Shown one piece after another: positions 33,410 to 42,712 of a stretch of DNA of 64,000 nt. A program made the position numbers and the translations under genes. The notes under the pieces were generated by a model. That model searched no databases, had not been told where the DNA came from, and saw only the letters and a program-made list of their open reading frames with translations. The DNA is from Arthrobacter sp. ISL-85 (GTDB lineage: Bacteria; Actinomycetota; Actinomycetes; Actinomycetales; Micrococcaceae), in the NCBI RefSeq assembly GCF_018613675.1, contig NZ_JAGGPQ010000015.1, positions 79,099 to 143,098 of the forward strand, read 5' to 3'. Numbering within the stretch: position 1 is the first letter of the stretch; the number at the start of each line of letters is the position of its first letter.

Positions 33410-34279
33410 ATGCCGGAACTGCCGGAAGTCGCCGGCCTCGCCGCGTTCCTTGACGAACAGCTGCGGGGCTGCGTGGTCAGCAAACTGCAGGTTGTCTCCT
33501 TCGCCGTGCTCAAGACCGCCGACCCTCCCTATAGCGCCCTGGAGGGCCGCACGGTGTCCGGCGTCCGGCGGTTCGGGAAGTTCATCAGCATCGATACTGA
33601 CGGCATCTCCCTGGTGTTCCACCTGGCACGTGCTGGCTGGGTGCGCTTCACGGACTCCCCCGCCGACAGCCAGCTCCGCATGGGCAAGGGCCTCATTGCG
33701 GTCCGGTGCGCCTTCTCCGGCCCCAACGGGCCGCGCGGGCTGGACCTGACGGAAGCCGGCACCAAGAAGAGCCTGGCTGTCTATGTGGTGGACGATCCGA
33801 AGGAGGTGCCGGGCATAGCCACGCTGGGCCCGGATCCCTTCACGGAGACGTTCGACGCCGCCATGCTGGCTGAGATCCTGGCTGGCAGTCCGCAGCAGAT
33901 CAAGGGCCTCCTGCGCAGCCAGAGCGTCATTGCGGGCATCGGCAATGCCTACAGCGACGAGATCCTGCATGCCGCCCGGATCTCGCCGTTCGCCATCGCG
34001 AAGAGCCTGGACCGGGAGACCGTGCAGGTGCTGTTCGACGCCATCCACAGCGTTCTGGGCGAAGCGCTGGCGGAGGCAGCCGGCAAGCCGCCCAAAGACC
34101 TCAAGGACGTCAAACGCAGCCACATGCGGGTTCACGCCCGGACTGGCCAGCCGTGCCCGGTCTGCGGTGACACTGTCCGCGAGGTGTCGTTTGCGGACAC
34201 GGCGCTGCAGTACTGCCCAACGTGCCAGACCAAAGGCAAGATCCTGGCTGACCGGAGGACGTCGAAATTCCTTAAGTAA
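33410..34279 (+). CDS. Fpg/Nei-family DNA glycosylase
   Basis: Base-excision repair glycosylase/AP lyase. 289 residues starting MPELPEV, so after Met removal Pro is the Schiff-base nucleophile and Glu3 is catalytic; H2TH helix region (QSVIAGIGNAYSDEILHAARISP) and a C-terminal zinc finger CPVCG...CPTCQ. Lesion preference (8-oxoG versus oxidised pyrimidines) cannot be settled; the diverged finger tip (REVSFADTALQY) suggests a Nei-like or actinobacterial Fpg2 subgroup. ATG start. Transcribed away from gcvH. Confidence 0.9.
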   Translation: MPELPEVAGLAAFLDEQLRGCVVSKLQVVSFAVLKTADPPYSALEGRTVSGVRRFGKFISIDTDGISLVFHLARAGWVRFTDSPADSQLRMGKGLIAVRCAFSGPNGPRGLDLTEAGTKKSLAVYVVDDPKEVPGIATLGPDPFTETFDAAMLAEILAGSPQQIKGLLRSQSVIAGIGNAYSDEILHAARISPFAIAKSLDRETVQVLFDAIHSVLGEALAEAAGKPPKDLKDVKRSHMRVHARTGQPCPVCGDTVREVSFADTALQYCPTCQTKGKILADRRTSKFLK

Positions 34280-34389
34280 ATGCCGCGTCCCACAAAGGAC
34301 ACCGGCGCCGGGACGATTCACCCGCGAACCCCAGGGTGTTATGTCGGAAAGAGGGTGCGCGGCCAGGAATGAACACAAGCCCGAAAAAG

Positions 34390-34426
34390 CGGAAAGCGCC
34401 GGAGAATTTCTCCGGCGCTTTCCGCT
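34390..34426. terminator. Strong bidirectional terminator next to tRNA-Pro
   Basis: A 17-bp perfect stem with a 3-nt loop (34390-34406 with 34410-34426). On the minus strand it begins 2 nt after the tRNA CCA and is followed by TTTTT (plus 34385-34389); on the plus strand it is followed by TTTT, so it can also end the glycosylase transcript. Confidence 0.9.
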
Positions 34427-34428
34427 TT

Positions 34429-34505
<77 letters not shown>

Positions 34506-34642
34506 CTGGTTCCGCCGTTCTCCGCTGAACTCAAACCCGAAGGTTTTCATCAGCAGTCCGGCCGAACCACCTAGAAGAGCTTACACGATCCGGAGGGGTG
34601 CCAGTGACACTTTCCGGTGTTCAGCCCTGCCGTGTGTCGCAA

Positions 34643-36190
34643 TTAACGCTTCCGGCCACGCTTCTCACGGACGCGCATGCTGACCTCGATTGGCGTGCCT
34701 TCAAATCCGAAGGTTTCGCGCAGGCGCCGCGTAATGAACCGGCGGTACCCCGGGTCCAGGAACCCTGTGGTGAACAGGACAAACTTCGGCGGGCGGCTGG
34801 AAGCCTGGGTTCCGAAGAGGATGCGGGGCTGCTTGCCGCCGCGGACCGGGTGCGGGTGGGCGGCTACGAGCTCGCCCAGGAAGGCGTTCAGGCGCCCGGT
34901 GGGGATCCGCCGGTCCCAGTTCTCCAGGGCCAGGTCCAGGGCCGGGACCAGCCGGTCCTTGTGCCAGCCGGTCTTTGCCGAGATGTTGACCCTGGGCGCC
35001 CATTCGACGTGGGCCAGGTCCTGTTCGATCTCGCGTTCGAGGTAACGGCGGCGTTCGTCATCGAGCAGGTCCCATTTGTTGAAGGCCAGGACCAGGGCGC
35101 GGCCGGATTCGATGGCCAACTGCAGGATGCGGACATCCTGTTCGCTGAGGACCTCGTCCACGGCGAGGAGCACGACGGCGACCTCCGCCTTTTCGAGCGC
35201 GGCCTGCGTCCGGAGTGAGGCGTAGTAGTCCGCGCCCTGCGCCATGTGCTGCCGGCGGCGGATGCCGGCCGTGTCAACGAAACGCCAGGTGCGGCCGCCG
35301 AGTTCGATGAATTCGTCCACGGGATCACGGGTGGTGCCGGCGGTGTTGTCCACCACCACCCGTTCGGATCCCGCGAGCTTGTTAAGCAGCGAGGACTTGC
35401 CCACGTTCGGCCGGCCGATCAGGGCTATGCGGCGCGGACCGCCGGAGCGTTCCACTCCTTCGACGGTGGAGAACTCGGGCAGGATGTCCATGACGTGGTC
35501 CAGGAGGTCGGCCACGCCGCGGCCATGCAGGGCGGACACCGGGTAGGGCTCGCCGAAACCAAGGCCCCACAAAGCTGCACTGTCGGCTTCCTGGGCAAAG
35601 TCGTCCACTTTGTTGGCGACCATGATGACCGGCTTCTTGCTGCGGCGCAGCATCCTCATGACGCCCTCATCCGTGGCGGTTGCGCCGACGGCGGAGTCCA
35701 CCACGAAGAGGACGGCGTCAGCAAGTTCCACTGCCATCTCCGCCTGCTCGGCAACCCTGGCGTGGATGCCGCGGGCGTCGTGTTCCCATCCTCCGGTGTC
35801 CACCAGGGTGAAGTTCCGGCCGTTCCAGTTCGCCGAATACATGACGCGGTCGCGGGTGACGCCGGGGGTGTCCTCCACCACCGCTTCGCGGCGGCCCAGG
35901 ATGCGGTTCACCAGGGTTGACTTGCCCACGTTCGGGCGCCCGATGATGGCCAGGACCGGGTCCAGCTTGAGGGGTCCTTCAAGGTCTTCGTCGCCGTACC
36001 CGCCGCTCAGCAGGGCGGCGTCGTCTTCGTCAAGCTCGTAGTCCTCCAGGCCGGCCCGGAGGGAGGCGGCCCGGAGTTCGGCTTCGTCGTCGCCAATAGC
36101 TGCCAGCCGTTCGGCAACCTGGTCGGTGCCGGTGGGAGTGTATTCGTCGTCGGCGCCGGAGTGGCCGGAAGTCTGGGTGGTGTCGCTCAT
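34643..36190 (-). CDS. der: Ribosome-assembly GTPase Der (EngA)
   Basis: Tandem-GTPase needed for 50S subunit maturation. 515 residues: acidic N-terminal extension of about 75 residues, then two G domains, each with GRPNVGKS (near 84 and 263), DTPGVTRD / [12 protein letters not shown] / NKWD, and a C-terminal KH-like domain ending in basic REKRGRKR. The ATG at 36190 has AAGGA 7 nt upstream and is preferred; ATG 36211, which overlaps the plsC stop, is an alternative seven codons longer. Order der-plsC-cmk matches actinobacterial synteny. Confidence 0.96.
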   Translation of the reverse strand: MSDTTQTSGHSGADDEYTPTGTDQVAERLAAIGDDEAELRAASLRAGLEDYELDEDDAALLSGGYGDEDLEGPLKLDPVLAIIGRPNVGKSTLVNRILGRREAVVEDTPGVTRDRVMYSANWNGRNFTLVDTGGWEHDARGIHARVAEQAEMAVELADAVLFVVDSAVGATATDEGVMRMLRRSKKPVIMVANKVDDFAQEADSAALWGLGFGEPYPVSALHGRGVADLLDHVMDILPEFSTVEGVERSGGPRRIALIGRPNVGKSSLLNKLAGSERVVVDNTAGTTRDPVDEFIELGGRTWRFVDTAGIRRRQHMAQGADYYASLRTQAALEKAEVAVVLLAVDEVLSEQDVRILQLAIESGRALVLAFNKWDLLDDERRRYLEREIEQDLAHVEWAPRVNISAKTGWHKDRLVPALDLALENWDRRIPTGRLNAFLGELVAAHPHPVRGGKQPRILFGTQASSRPPKFVLFTTGFLDPGYRRFITRRLRETFGFEGTPIEVSMRVREKRGRKR

Positions 36191-36207
36191 TGCACTGTCC
36201 TTAGTGG

Positions 36208-36918
36208 TCATCTGCCGGCGTCCCCGGCTACTGCTGTCAAGTCTTTGTGGTCAGCGAACGGCAAGGGCTGCCCGCTCTTCTGGATGGTGTCCTGGACGTG
36301 CCCTGCCAGCGCTGCACCGATGTCCTGCGCGGCCCTGTCCATTGAAGCACGGCCGGTTTCACCGGCCCGGCGCGCCAGGGTCCGGGCTGATCCGAAGCTG
36401 ACGTGGAAGCGCCGCCCGGGCCGTGGAACGAAGTCCAGGTGCTCTTCGCCCTGCCTGGTGCCCAGGATGGCTACCGGCACCACCGGGGCTCCGGAGTTCA
36501 ACGCCAGCCAGGCCACGCCGCCGTTAATATCCGCTGCTGCGCCGCTCCCCCTCGTCCCTTCCGGAAGAATGCCAACGCAGCGCCCGGCGTCGAGCACGTC
36601 CTTGCAGCGCTGGAGTGCTGCACGGTCTCCGCGGCGGTCCACGGGGAGCTGTCCGGAGGCGGTGAGCACGCGGCCCAGAAAACCCTTGAACATTTCCTGC
36701 TTCACCAGGATGTGCATGGGCCGCGGTGCGGCGCCGAACATTACCGGCCCGTCAAGGAAGCTGATGTGGTTGCCTGCGAAGATCACCGGTCCGCCCGTGG
36801 GGACATTGGTCCTGCCGGTCACGGTGGTCCGGTAGACCAGGTGGTCAAGGATCCAGCCCACCGGCCTGCTCCACGCCATGGTCAGCCCGGACGGCAGGGC
36901 GGCCCCGGCGTCAGTCAC
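36208..36918 (-). CDS. PlsC-family acyltransferase (second copy)
   Basis: 236-residue lysophospholipid acyltransferase-like protein with NHISFLD (NHx4D) and LPEGTRG. Shorter than and only distantly similar to the plsC at 19.3 kb. GTG start overlapping the cmk stop by 8 bp, and its stop touches the alternative der start, so der, plsC and cmk are tightly coupled. In other bacteria cmk-plsC linkage is common; substrate is unproven. Confidence 0.9.
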   Translation of the reverse strand: MTDAGAALPSGLTMAWSRPVGWILDHLVYRTTVTGRTNVPTGGPVIFAGNHISFLDGPVMFGAAPRPMHILVKQEMFKGFLGRVLTASGQLPVDRRGDRAALQRCKDVLDAGRCVGILPEGTRGSGAAADINGGVAWLALNSGAPVVPVAILGTRQGEEHLDFVPRPGRRFHVSFGSARTLARRAGETGRASMDRAAQDIGAALAGHVQDTIQKSGQPLPFADHKDLTAVAGDAGR

Positions 36919-37624
36919 GGTTGAGGACCTTGGTGACGATCACGAGGGCAGCATCCACGGTTTGTTCGAAGTCCAGGTCCGAGGAGTCCAGGGTCACCAC
37001 CCCGGAAGCGGCCTGGGTAAAGTTCACCACGGTGGAGTCCTTGGCATCCCGGTGCGTCACCTGTGCTGCCAGCTGCTCGGCGTTCTGCGTGCCGCCCAGC
37101 TGGATGCCCCGCCTGCGCAGGCGGGCTTCCTCGCTGGCGGTGAGGAGCATGCGCACCTCCGCCCCGGGCGCGACGACGGTGGTGATGTCCCTGCCTTCAA
37201 CCACCATCCGGCGGTGGTGCCTTTCAATGAGGTCCCGCTGCCGGCGGATCAGTTCGGTCCGGGCGCCCAGGGTGGTGGCGACGGCACTCACGGCTGAGGA
37301 GATCGCCGGCTCACGGATGGCGTCCGTAACGTCCACGCCGCCCACCCGGACGTATTCCTCCAACGGGCTGGTGCTCAGTTCCAGGACGAAGTCCCGGGAT
37401 GCCTGTTCCACGGCCGCGGCGTCGCCAAGGTCGATGCCTTCGGTGACGCAGAACCAGGTCAGGGCACGGTACATGGCACCAGTGTCCAGGTAGGCCAGGC
37501 GGAGCCTGCGGGCAACTTCCTTGCTCACGCTGGATTTTCCGGACCCGGACGGCCCGTCGATGGCGACCACCAGTGGCCGGCCGATGCGCAGGGCGCGCAT
37601 GGATTCGAGGAGTTCCTGTGTCAT
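36911..37624 (-). CDS. cmk: Cytidylate kinase
   Basis: Phosphorylates CMP/dCMP. 237 residues; P-loop DGPSGSGKSS near the N-terminus, LDTGAMYRA (NMP-binding) and VVEGRDITTVV. ATG at 37624 overlaps the tyrA stop by one base (TAATG); an ATG six codons upstream is possible but lacks a ribosome site. Confidence 0.95.
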   Translation of the reverse strand: MTQELLESMRALRIGRPLVVAIDGPSGSGKSSVSKEVARRLRLAYLDTGAMYRALTWFCVTEGIDLGDAAAVEQASRDFVLELSTSPLEEYVRVGGVDVTDAIREPAISSAVSAVATTLGARTELIRRQRDLIERHHRRMVVEGRDITTVVAPGAEVRMLLTASEEARLRRRGIQLGGTQNAEQLAAQVTHRDAKDSTVVNFTQAASGVVTLDSSDLDFEQTVDAALVIVTKVLNRD

Positions 37625-38733
37625 TACTGAAGTACCCGCCATCCGCGGTCGTTGAGGGCTTCGATCAGGTGGTCGTGCTTGTTCGGCAATACTGACAATT
37701 CCACCATGCCCACGTTCTGTCCGGAGGAATGGTCCAGCCGGAGATCCTCCACGTTCACGCCTATTTCACCAATTTCGGTGAGCAGCTGCGCAATCTGGCC
37801 GGGTTTGTCATCCACCAGGACGGTGAGCCAGGAGTAGGCCTGGGGCGGACCGCCGTGCTTGCCGGGAATCCGGGCCTGCCCTGCGTTGCCTTCACTGATG
37901 AGCTGGGCCAGGTCCAGCCGGGCTCCCGGTGCGGTGGGCTGCTCCAGGGTTCCGATGAGCCGGTTCAGGTCCTCGCGGACGCCGTAAAGGATCTGGACGA
38001 CCTTGGCCGCGTTGCCCCCCAGGATCTGCACCCACAGGGTGGGATCACTGGCGGCGATCCGGGTGACGTCGCGCAGGCCGTTGCCGGCCAGGGACAGGGC
38101 GTCCAGCGGCGTCCCCTGCAGGCGGCTGGCCAGCAGTGACGACATGACCTGGGGCAGGTGGGAAACCAGGGCGACGGCTTCGTCGTGTTCGTCCGGGCTG
38201 AACTGGGAGACGACTGCCCCCAGGTCCGTGGCGAGCGAACGGGCCACCTGCAGGGCAGCGCCCGAGGTTTCCTCCGAGGGACAGAGCACCCACGGCATGG
38301 AGGTGAACAGCTCACCGCGTGCCGCAACCGGGCCGGACTTCTCCCGTCCTGCCATGGGGTGGGTGCCAACGTAGCGCGCCAGGTCGGCACCGAGGCCGCG
38401 GAGCCGGGACAGGATGTCTGCCTTGACGCTTGCAATGTCCACCACGACGGCGTCCGGGTAGTCAGCCAGCGCCTGGCTCACGACGCCGGCAGTAACGTCC
38501 GGCGGAGCGGCGACCACCACGAGTTGTGGCTGGTCACTGCCCAGGTCCTGCAGGGGACGTCCGGCACCAATGTCCACAGCCACCGCTTGGTTGGTGGGCG
38601 ACGGGTCCGAGAGGAACACGGGTACGCCGCGCCCCCGGAGGCCCAGCCCAATGCTGGTGCCCAGCAGTCCGGTGCCAATGACCACCACCGGGCCATCCAG
38701 GTGGCCGCGGCCCTGGCTTTTGAAGGCGGACAT
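37624..38733 (-). CDS. tyrA: Prephenate dehydrogenase with ACT domain
   Basis: Tyrosine pathway enzyme oxidising prephenate to 4-hydroxyphenylpyruvate. 369 residues: N-terminal NAD(P)-binding VVIGTGLLGTSIGLGLRGRG, conserved GTHPMAGREKSGP and SHLPQVMSSLLA, and a C-terminal ACT domain (about 295-365, LTVLVDDKPGQIAQLL) for probable tyrosine feedback. ATG start 3 bp after the rluB stop. Confidence 0.94.
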   Translation of the reverse strand: MSAFKSQGRGHLDGPVVVIGTGLLGTSIGLGLRGRGVPVFLSDPSPTNQAVAVDIGAGRPLQDLGSDQPQLVVVAAPPDVTAGVVSQALADYPDAVVVDIASVKADILSRLRGLGADLARYVGTHPMAGREKSGPVAARGELFTSMPWVLCPSEETSGAALQVARSLATDLGAVVSQFSPDEHDEAVALVSHLPQVMSSLLASRLQGTPLDALSLAGNGLRDVTRIAASDPTLWVQILGGNAAKVVQILYGVREDLNRLIGTLEQPTAPGARLDLAQLISEGNAGQARIPGKHGGPPQAYSWLTVLVDDKPGQIAQLLTEIGEIGVNVEDLRLDHSSGQNVGMVELSVLPNKHDHLIEALNDRGWRVLQ

Positions 38734-38736
38734 GCC

Positions 38737-39945
38737 TCAGAGCCCTACGGATGCCAGCAGGTGGCCGACTTCCTGCTTGCCCAGGTTGCGGATGCTGCCC
38801 TGTCGCTGGTCTCCGAGCCCAATGGGGCCCACCTTGACGCGGACCAGCCGCTGGACAGGGAAGCCAACAGCATCGAAGAGCCGGCGGACAATCCGGTTCT
38901 TGCCGGAGTGGAGCACAACCTCAATCAGCACGTGGCCCGGGGTGGAGTCCACCAGGCGGAAGGAGTCAACCGAAGCGAAGCCGTCCTCCAGTTCGACGCC
39001 TGCCTTCAACTGGGCGCCGACGCCCTGCGGGAACGGCCCGCGCACCTGCACCAGGTAGGTCTTGGGAACCTCGTAGGACGGGTGGGTCAGCCGGTTGGCC
39101 AGTTCGCCGTCGTTGGTCAGCAGCAGCAGGCCTTCGGTGGCGACGTCGAGGCGGCCCACGTGGAAGAGGCGTTCACCGGTGTTCTTGTTGCTCTTCAGGA
39201 AGTCGCTGATGCACGGCCGCCCCTCGGGGTCCTCCATGGTGGACACGACGCCCTTGGGCTTGTTGAACACCATGTAGACCAGGTTTTCGTCCAGCTGGAT
39301 CCGCAGCCCGTCAACGTGGATGACGGCAGTCTTGGGGTCGACGCGGACGCCGAGTTCGGTGACTACCTGCCCGTCCACCTCGACGCGGCCCTCGGCGATC
39401 ATTTCCTCACAGACGCGCCGGGAAGCCACTCCTGCGGACGCCATGACTTTCTGGAGGCGCACGCCGTCGGCATCGTGGAGTTCGGACTGCGGAACATTCC
39501 CGCGGGGGTGCTTTTTCCGCGTAGGTTTGCGGACCGGGCCCAAGTTCTGGCCGAAGCGTTCGCTGCCGAATGCGCGGGAAGCGGCTGCCCCGGGGGCGCC
39601 GGTGCGCGGCTTGGGCTTGGGGGCGCCCGGCGTACCAGGGGCCTTTTTGGCGCCGGGCTTCCGGGCGGCAGGCTTGCGCGATGACGGCTTGGCGCCCCTG
39701 GCGCCCTCGGACCCCTGTCCGGGCTGGTTCGCGGCGACATCGGGGTCGATGAAGCGTTCTTCGCGCGGCTTGGGAGCTCGATGCGGACGGTCGCCGCCGA
39801 ATCCGGCAGCGCGTTTTCCTGTCCCGCCGCGGGAGCCCCCGCTGAAGCTGCCGCCCTGTGGGCTGCGCTGCTGGGAATTATTGCGTTCGTTCCCGCCGCG
39901 TCCCGAACTGTTACGTGGTGAACCCTGGCGTCCCGCCTGTGTCAT
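38737..39945 (-). CDS. rluB: 23S rRNA pseudouridine2605 synthase RluB, with disordered N-terminus
   Basis: Pseudouridine synthase of the RsuA/RluB group. 402 residues: a 155-residue Arg/Gly/Ser/Pro/Lys-rich disordered N-terminus with RGG-like runs (SSGRGGNERNN, SGGSRGGTGKR), an S4 domain (RLQKVMASAGVASRR), and the catalytic domain with GRLDVATEGLLLLTND, where Asp is the nucleophile. Usual bacterial RluB is about 250-290 residues, so the length excess is all in the tail. 126-bp gap to scpB. Confidence 0.93.
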   Translation of the reverse strand: MTQAGRQGSPRNSSGRGGNERNNSQQRSPQGGSFSGGSRGGTGKRAAGFGGDRPHRAPKPREERFIDPDVAANQPGQGSEGARGAKPSSRKPAARKPGAKKAPGTPGAPKPKPRTGAPGAAASRAFGSERFGQNLGPVRKPTRKKHPRGNVPQSELHDADGVRLQKVMASAGVASRRVCEEMIAEGRVEVDGQVVTELGVRVDPKTAVIHVDGLRIQLDENLVYMVFNKPKGVVSTMEDPEGRPCISDFLKSNKNTGERLFHVGRLDVATEGLLLLTNDGELANRLTHPSYEVPKTYLVQVRGPFPQGVGAQLKAGVELEDGFASVDSFRLVDSTPGHVLIEVVLHSGKNRIVRRLFDAVGFPVQRLVRVKVGPIGLGDQRQGSIRNLGKQEVGHLLASVGL

Positions 39946-40055
39946 GACCCGTCCTTCAATGTGTTTTGGCTGGCAGCGATGTCCAAGGACAACCCTGGCC
40001 AGCCGCGCAGACTTCGTCTGCCCTGATAACTAAACCTGGTGGAGAGACCGGTGCC

Positions 40056-40072
40056 GGCAGGGTTATCCTGCC
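40056..40072 (-). terminator. Small hairpin at the scpB stop
   Basis: GGCAGG (40056-40061) and CCTGCC (40067-40072) enclose GTTAT, touching the scpB stop codon. Stem of 6 bp without T-tract; at best a weak terminator or processing site. Confidence 0.3.
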
Positions 40073-40761
40073 TACATCGTCTCAGCGTCGTAGAACTCTG
40101 CGATCCCGTCGAGCCCTGGAAGGTGCGGCGACAGTTGGGGCAGGTCCCCCACTGAACTGATTCCCATCCTTTCGAGGAAATAGGAGGTAGTCCGGTAGAG
40201 GATTGCGCCGGACTCGGGGTCCGTTCCCGCGTCCTCGATCAGCCCACGCTGGGCCAGCGTCCGTACGACGGAGTCAACATTGACCCCGCGAATTGCAGAC
40301 ACACGGGCCCGGGAAACGGGCTGGCGGTACGCGATGACCGCCAGTGTTTCCAACGCCGCCTGGGTAAGCCTGGCAGTCTGCCCCTCGAGCACGTATTTAC
40401 CCACAATGTCGGCAAACTCGGCGCGGGAATAGATCCGCCAGCCACCGGCGATGTTCCGCAATTCAAAACCCCGGGGGCTGGAACCAATGCCAGCGCTGCT
40501 GGCACTCTCCATCTCCGGGGCGTTAACAGTATAGCCGTTATAATCGCGCTGTATTTCTGCCAGCAGGGAACGGACTGCAGGGATGGTCAGCCCCACCCCT
40601 GCGGCCAGCTCCTCCTCCATCGCTGGTTCATCCAGGACCATGAGGACCGCTTCCAGGGCAGCCTTGGCACCTCCGGGAAGGCCGGCGAAGTCCTGGCCGG
40701 GCCCCGCCCCTTCCTGGGGGTTGCTGCCGTCCCGGTCCCTGTCCTGCCGCGTGGGGTTCAC
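40072..40761 (-). CDS. scpB: Segregation and condensation protein B
   Basis: Kleisin-interacting subunit of the SMC-ScpAB condensin complex. 229 residues with two winged-helix domains; LTQAALETLAVIAYRQPVSRA and IRGVNVDSVVRTLAQRGLIEDAG are the conserved central blocks, TTSYFLERMGI a C-terminal one. GTG start overlapping the scpA stop by 4 bp (GTGA). The first 30 residues are polar and non-conserved-looking. Confidence 0.95.
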   Translation of the reverse strand: MNPTRQDRDRDGSNPQEGAGPGQDFAGLPGGAKAALEAVLMVLDEPAMEEELAAGVGLTIPAVRSLLAEIQRDYNGYTVNAPEMESASSAGIGSSPRGFELRNIAGGWRIYSRAEFADIVGKYVLEGQTARLTQAALETLAVIAYRQPVSRARVSAIRGVNVDSVVRTLAQRGLIEDAGTDPESGAILYRTTSYFLERMGISSVGDLPQLSPHLPGLDGIAEFYDAETM

Positions 40762-41573
40762 AGTTGCTCCTCAAATTCTTCGCTCAGGGTGTCCGCCGAC
40801 CAGTCCCGGCGGTCGGCTGTCCAGTGGATGGCAAGCTCCGCCAGCGGGGAAAGCTGGTCAAATGAGACGGCCCTGTCCCGGAACAGCTCCAGGAGGGCCA
40901 GGAACCGGGCCACCACCACAAGGCTGGACTCGGCGTCGGCAATCAGGGAACGGAAGGTCAGCGGCGACTCGCGTTGAAGGCGGCGCCCCAGCACTTCGGC
41001 CTGCTCCTTGACGCTGACGTTGCTGCCGTGCAGGTGGCCGAGGGCCACCTGGGGTGGTTGCGCCGGCGCCTTGGGCCGGAGCGCGGCCTCGGCCAACGCA
41101 GCGAACTGTTGGGGCGTATGTTTCCAGACGAGCTCGGGAAGCATGGCGGCGAAATGTTCCTCCAGCGCAACATGCCGTGGGAAGCGCCGGCCTTCGTGGT
41201 GCAGGGTTTCGCCCAGGATGCCTGCCACATGCTTGAAGGCCTTGTATTGGAGCAGCCGGGCAAAGAGGAGGTCCCGTGCTTCCAGCAGGGCGATGTCCTC
41301 GTCGTTCTCGACTTCGCCCGCCGGGAGGAGCCGTGCCGCCTTGAGGTCAAGCAGGGTGGCCGCAATCACCAGGAACTCGCTCGCCTCGTCCAGTGCCCAT
41401 TCCTCACCGAGCTGCTGGAGCTTGCGGATGTACTTGATGAACTCATCGGTGACAGTGGCGATGGCTACTTCGGTGATGTCCAGCTGGTGCTTGGCGATCA
41501 GCCCCAAAAGGAGGTCGAACGGCCCGGTGAAGTTGGCCAGCCGCACCTCGAAGCCGGGTTTGGATTCGGCCAC
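40758..41573 (-). CDS. scpA: Segregation and condensation protein A (kleisin)
   Basis: Kleisin that bridges SMC heads. 271 residues; N-terminal FEVRLANFTGPFDLLLGLI and DITEVAIATVTDEFI are characteristic, as is the C-terminal winged-helix end VVARFLALLELFRDRAVSFDQ. GTG start 7 bp after the pldP stop; coupled to scpB. Confidence 0.96.
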   Translation of the reverse strand: MAESKPGFEVRLANFTGPFDLLLGLIAKHQLDITEVAIATVTDEFIKYIRKLQQLGEEWALDEASEFLVIAATLLDLKAARLLPAGEVENDEDIALLEARDLLFARLLQYKAFKHVAGILGETLHHEGRRFPRHVALEEHFAAMLPELVWKHTPQQFAALAEAALRPKAPAQPPQVALGHLHGSNVSVKEQAEVLGRRLQRESPLTFRSLIADAESSLVVVARFLALLELFRDRAVSFDQLSPLAELAIHWTADRRDWSADTLSEEFEEQL

Positions 41574-41580
41574 GGCCTGG

Positions 41581-42492
41581 TTAGGGTGCGCCGCCGCGGG
41601 ATATCAGCTCCTTGGCAAGGCGGCGGTAGGCGTCAGCACCCACATGGTTTCCGGCATAGCTGGTGATGGGCTCCGCGGCCACGGTGGCATCAGCGAACTT
41701 GATGGAGCGCTTGATCACGGTTTCAAAGACCTTGTCTCCGAACGCCTCGACCAGCCGGGTGATCACTTCGCGGCTGTGCAGCGTCCGTGCGTCGTACATA
41801 GTGGCCAGCACGCCGTCCACCTGCAGCCGCGGGTTCAGCCGGTCCTGGACCTTGTCGATGGTTTCGACGAGGAGGGCCACAGCGCGGAGGGCGAAGAACT
41901 CGCAGATGAGCGGGATGATGACGCCGTGGGCCGCCGTGAGCGCGTTGACTGTCAGGAGTCCCAGGGAAGGCTGGCAGTCGATCAGGACGACGTCGTAGTC
42001 GTCTTCGACCTTCTTGAGCGCGCGGTCCAGGACCTGCTCACGGGCCACCTCGTTGACCAGCTGTACTTCCGCCGCGGAGAGGTCGATATTGGCTGGCAGC
42101 AGGTCGACATTCTCGACGCCGGTCTGGTGGATAGCGTCGCGGATGTCCACCTTGCGGTCCATCAGGACGTTGTACACGGTGAGGTCAAGCTCGTGCGGGT
42201 TGATGCCCAGGCCGGCGGACAGCGCACCCTGGGGGTCGAAGTCCACCAGGAGGACACGGCGGCCGTACTCGGCGAGCGCCGCGGCCAGGTTGATGGTGGA
42301 GGTGGTCTTCCCGACGCCGCCCTTCTGGTTGACCATCGCGATGACGCGGGCCGGACCGTGGGAGGACAGCGGCGCGGGTTCCGGGAACTCGCGGTATGGG
42401 CGTCCCGTGGGGCCCATCACCGCGTTTTCCAGGTCGAATTCCGTGCCCTCCAGAGTTGCTGAACCCTGTTCGCTGCTCACGTATCTGTCCAC
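41581..42492 (-). CDS. pldP: ParA-like division protein (PldP type)
   Basis: ParA ATPase encoded upstream of scpA in many actinobacteria; the C. glutamicum orthologue PldP affects division-site selection. 303 residues with a 45-residue N-terminal extension, MVNQKGGVGKTTSTINLAAAL (deviant Walker A near 54-65), VDFDPQGALSAGLG and VLIDCQPSLGLLTVNAL. No parB adjacent. GTG at 42492; a second GTG four codons downstream is possible. Annotated simply as ParA in most genomes. Confidence 0.92.
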   Translation of the reverse strand: MDRYVSSEQGSATLEGTEFDLENAVMGPTGRPYREFPEPAPLSSHGPARVIAMVNQKGGVGKTTSTINLAAALAEYGRRVLLVDFDPQGALSAGLGINPHELDLTVYNVLMDRKVDIRDAIHQTGVENVDLLPANIDLSAAEVQLVNEVAREQVLDRALKKVEDDYDVVLIDCQPSLGLLTVNALTAAHGVIIPLICEFFALRAVALLVETIDKVQDRLNPRLQVDGVLATMYDARTLHSREVITRLVEAFGDKVFETVIKRSIKFADATVAAEPITSYAGNHVGADAYRRLAKELISRGGAP

Positions 42493-42653
42493 ACTTTCGA
42501 TAACGGTGATTTCCTGCCGCCGGCTTGCCAGCGCCCTTCGTTCTGCTCCCTAGGTTACAGCGCCCGACACGGTATTCGACGGAACTTGACTTTCCGCGAA
42601 TGTTGAGCCTTGACCCTCTAGCTGAGGTCGAAGGTTGGGCTGCCGGGCCACGA

Positions 42654-42690
42654 AAAACCGCCCCTGCAGCATGGCTGCAAGGGCGGTTTT
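42654..42690 (-). terminator. Terminator downstream of dctA
   Basis: A 17-nt arm AAAACCGCCCCTGCAGC (42654-42670) pairs with 42674-42690 with one C.A mismatch and a 3-nt loop. On the minus strand it is followed by TTTTTCG. It ends the dctA transcript before pldP. Confidence 0.85.
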
Positions 42691-42712
42691 CAGGCCGGTT
42701 AGGTGGCTGGCG

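Noticed and set aside
38158..39684. 508-codon plus-strand frame across tyrA and rluB
   Set aside because: Crosses two well-supported genes in antisense; no coding features.
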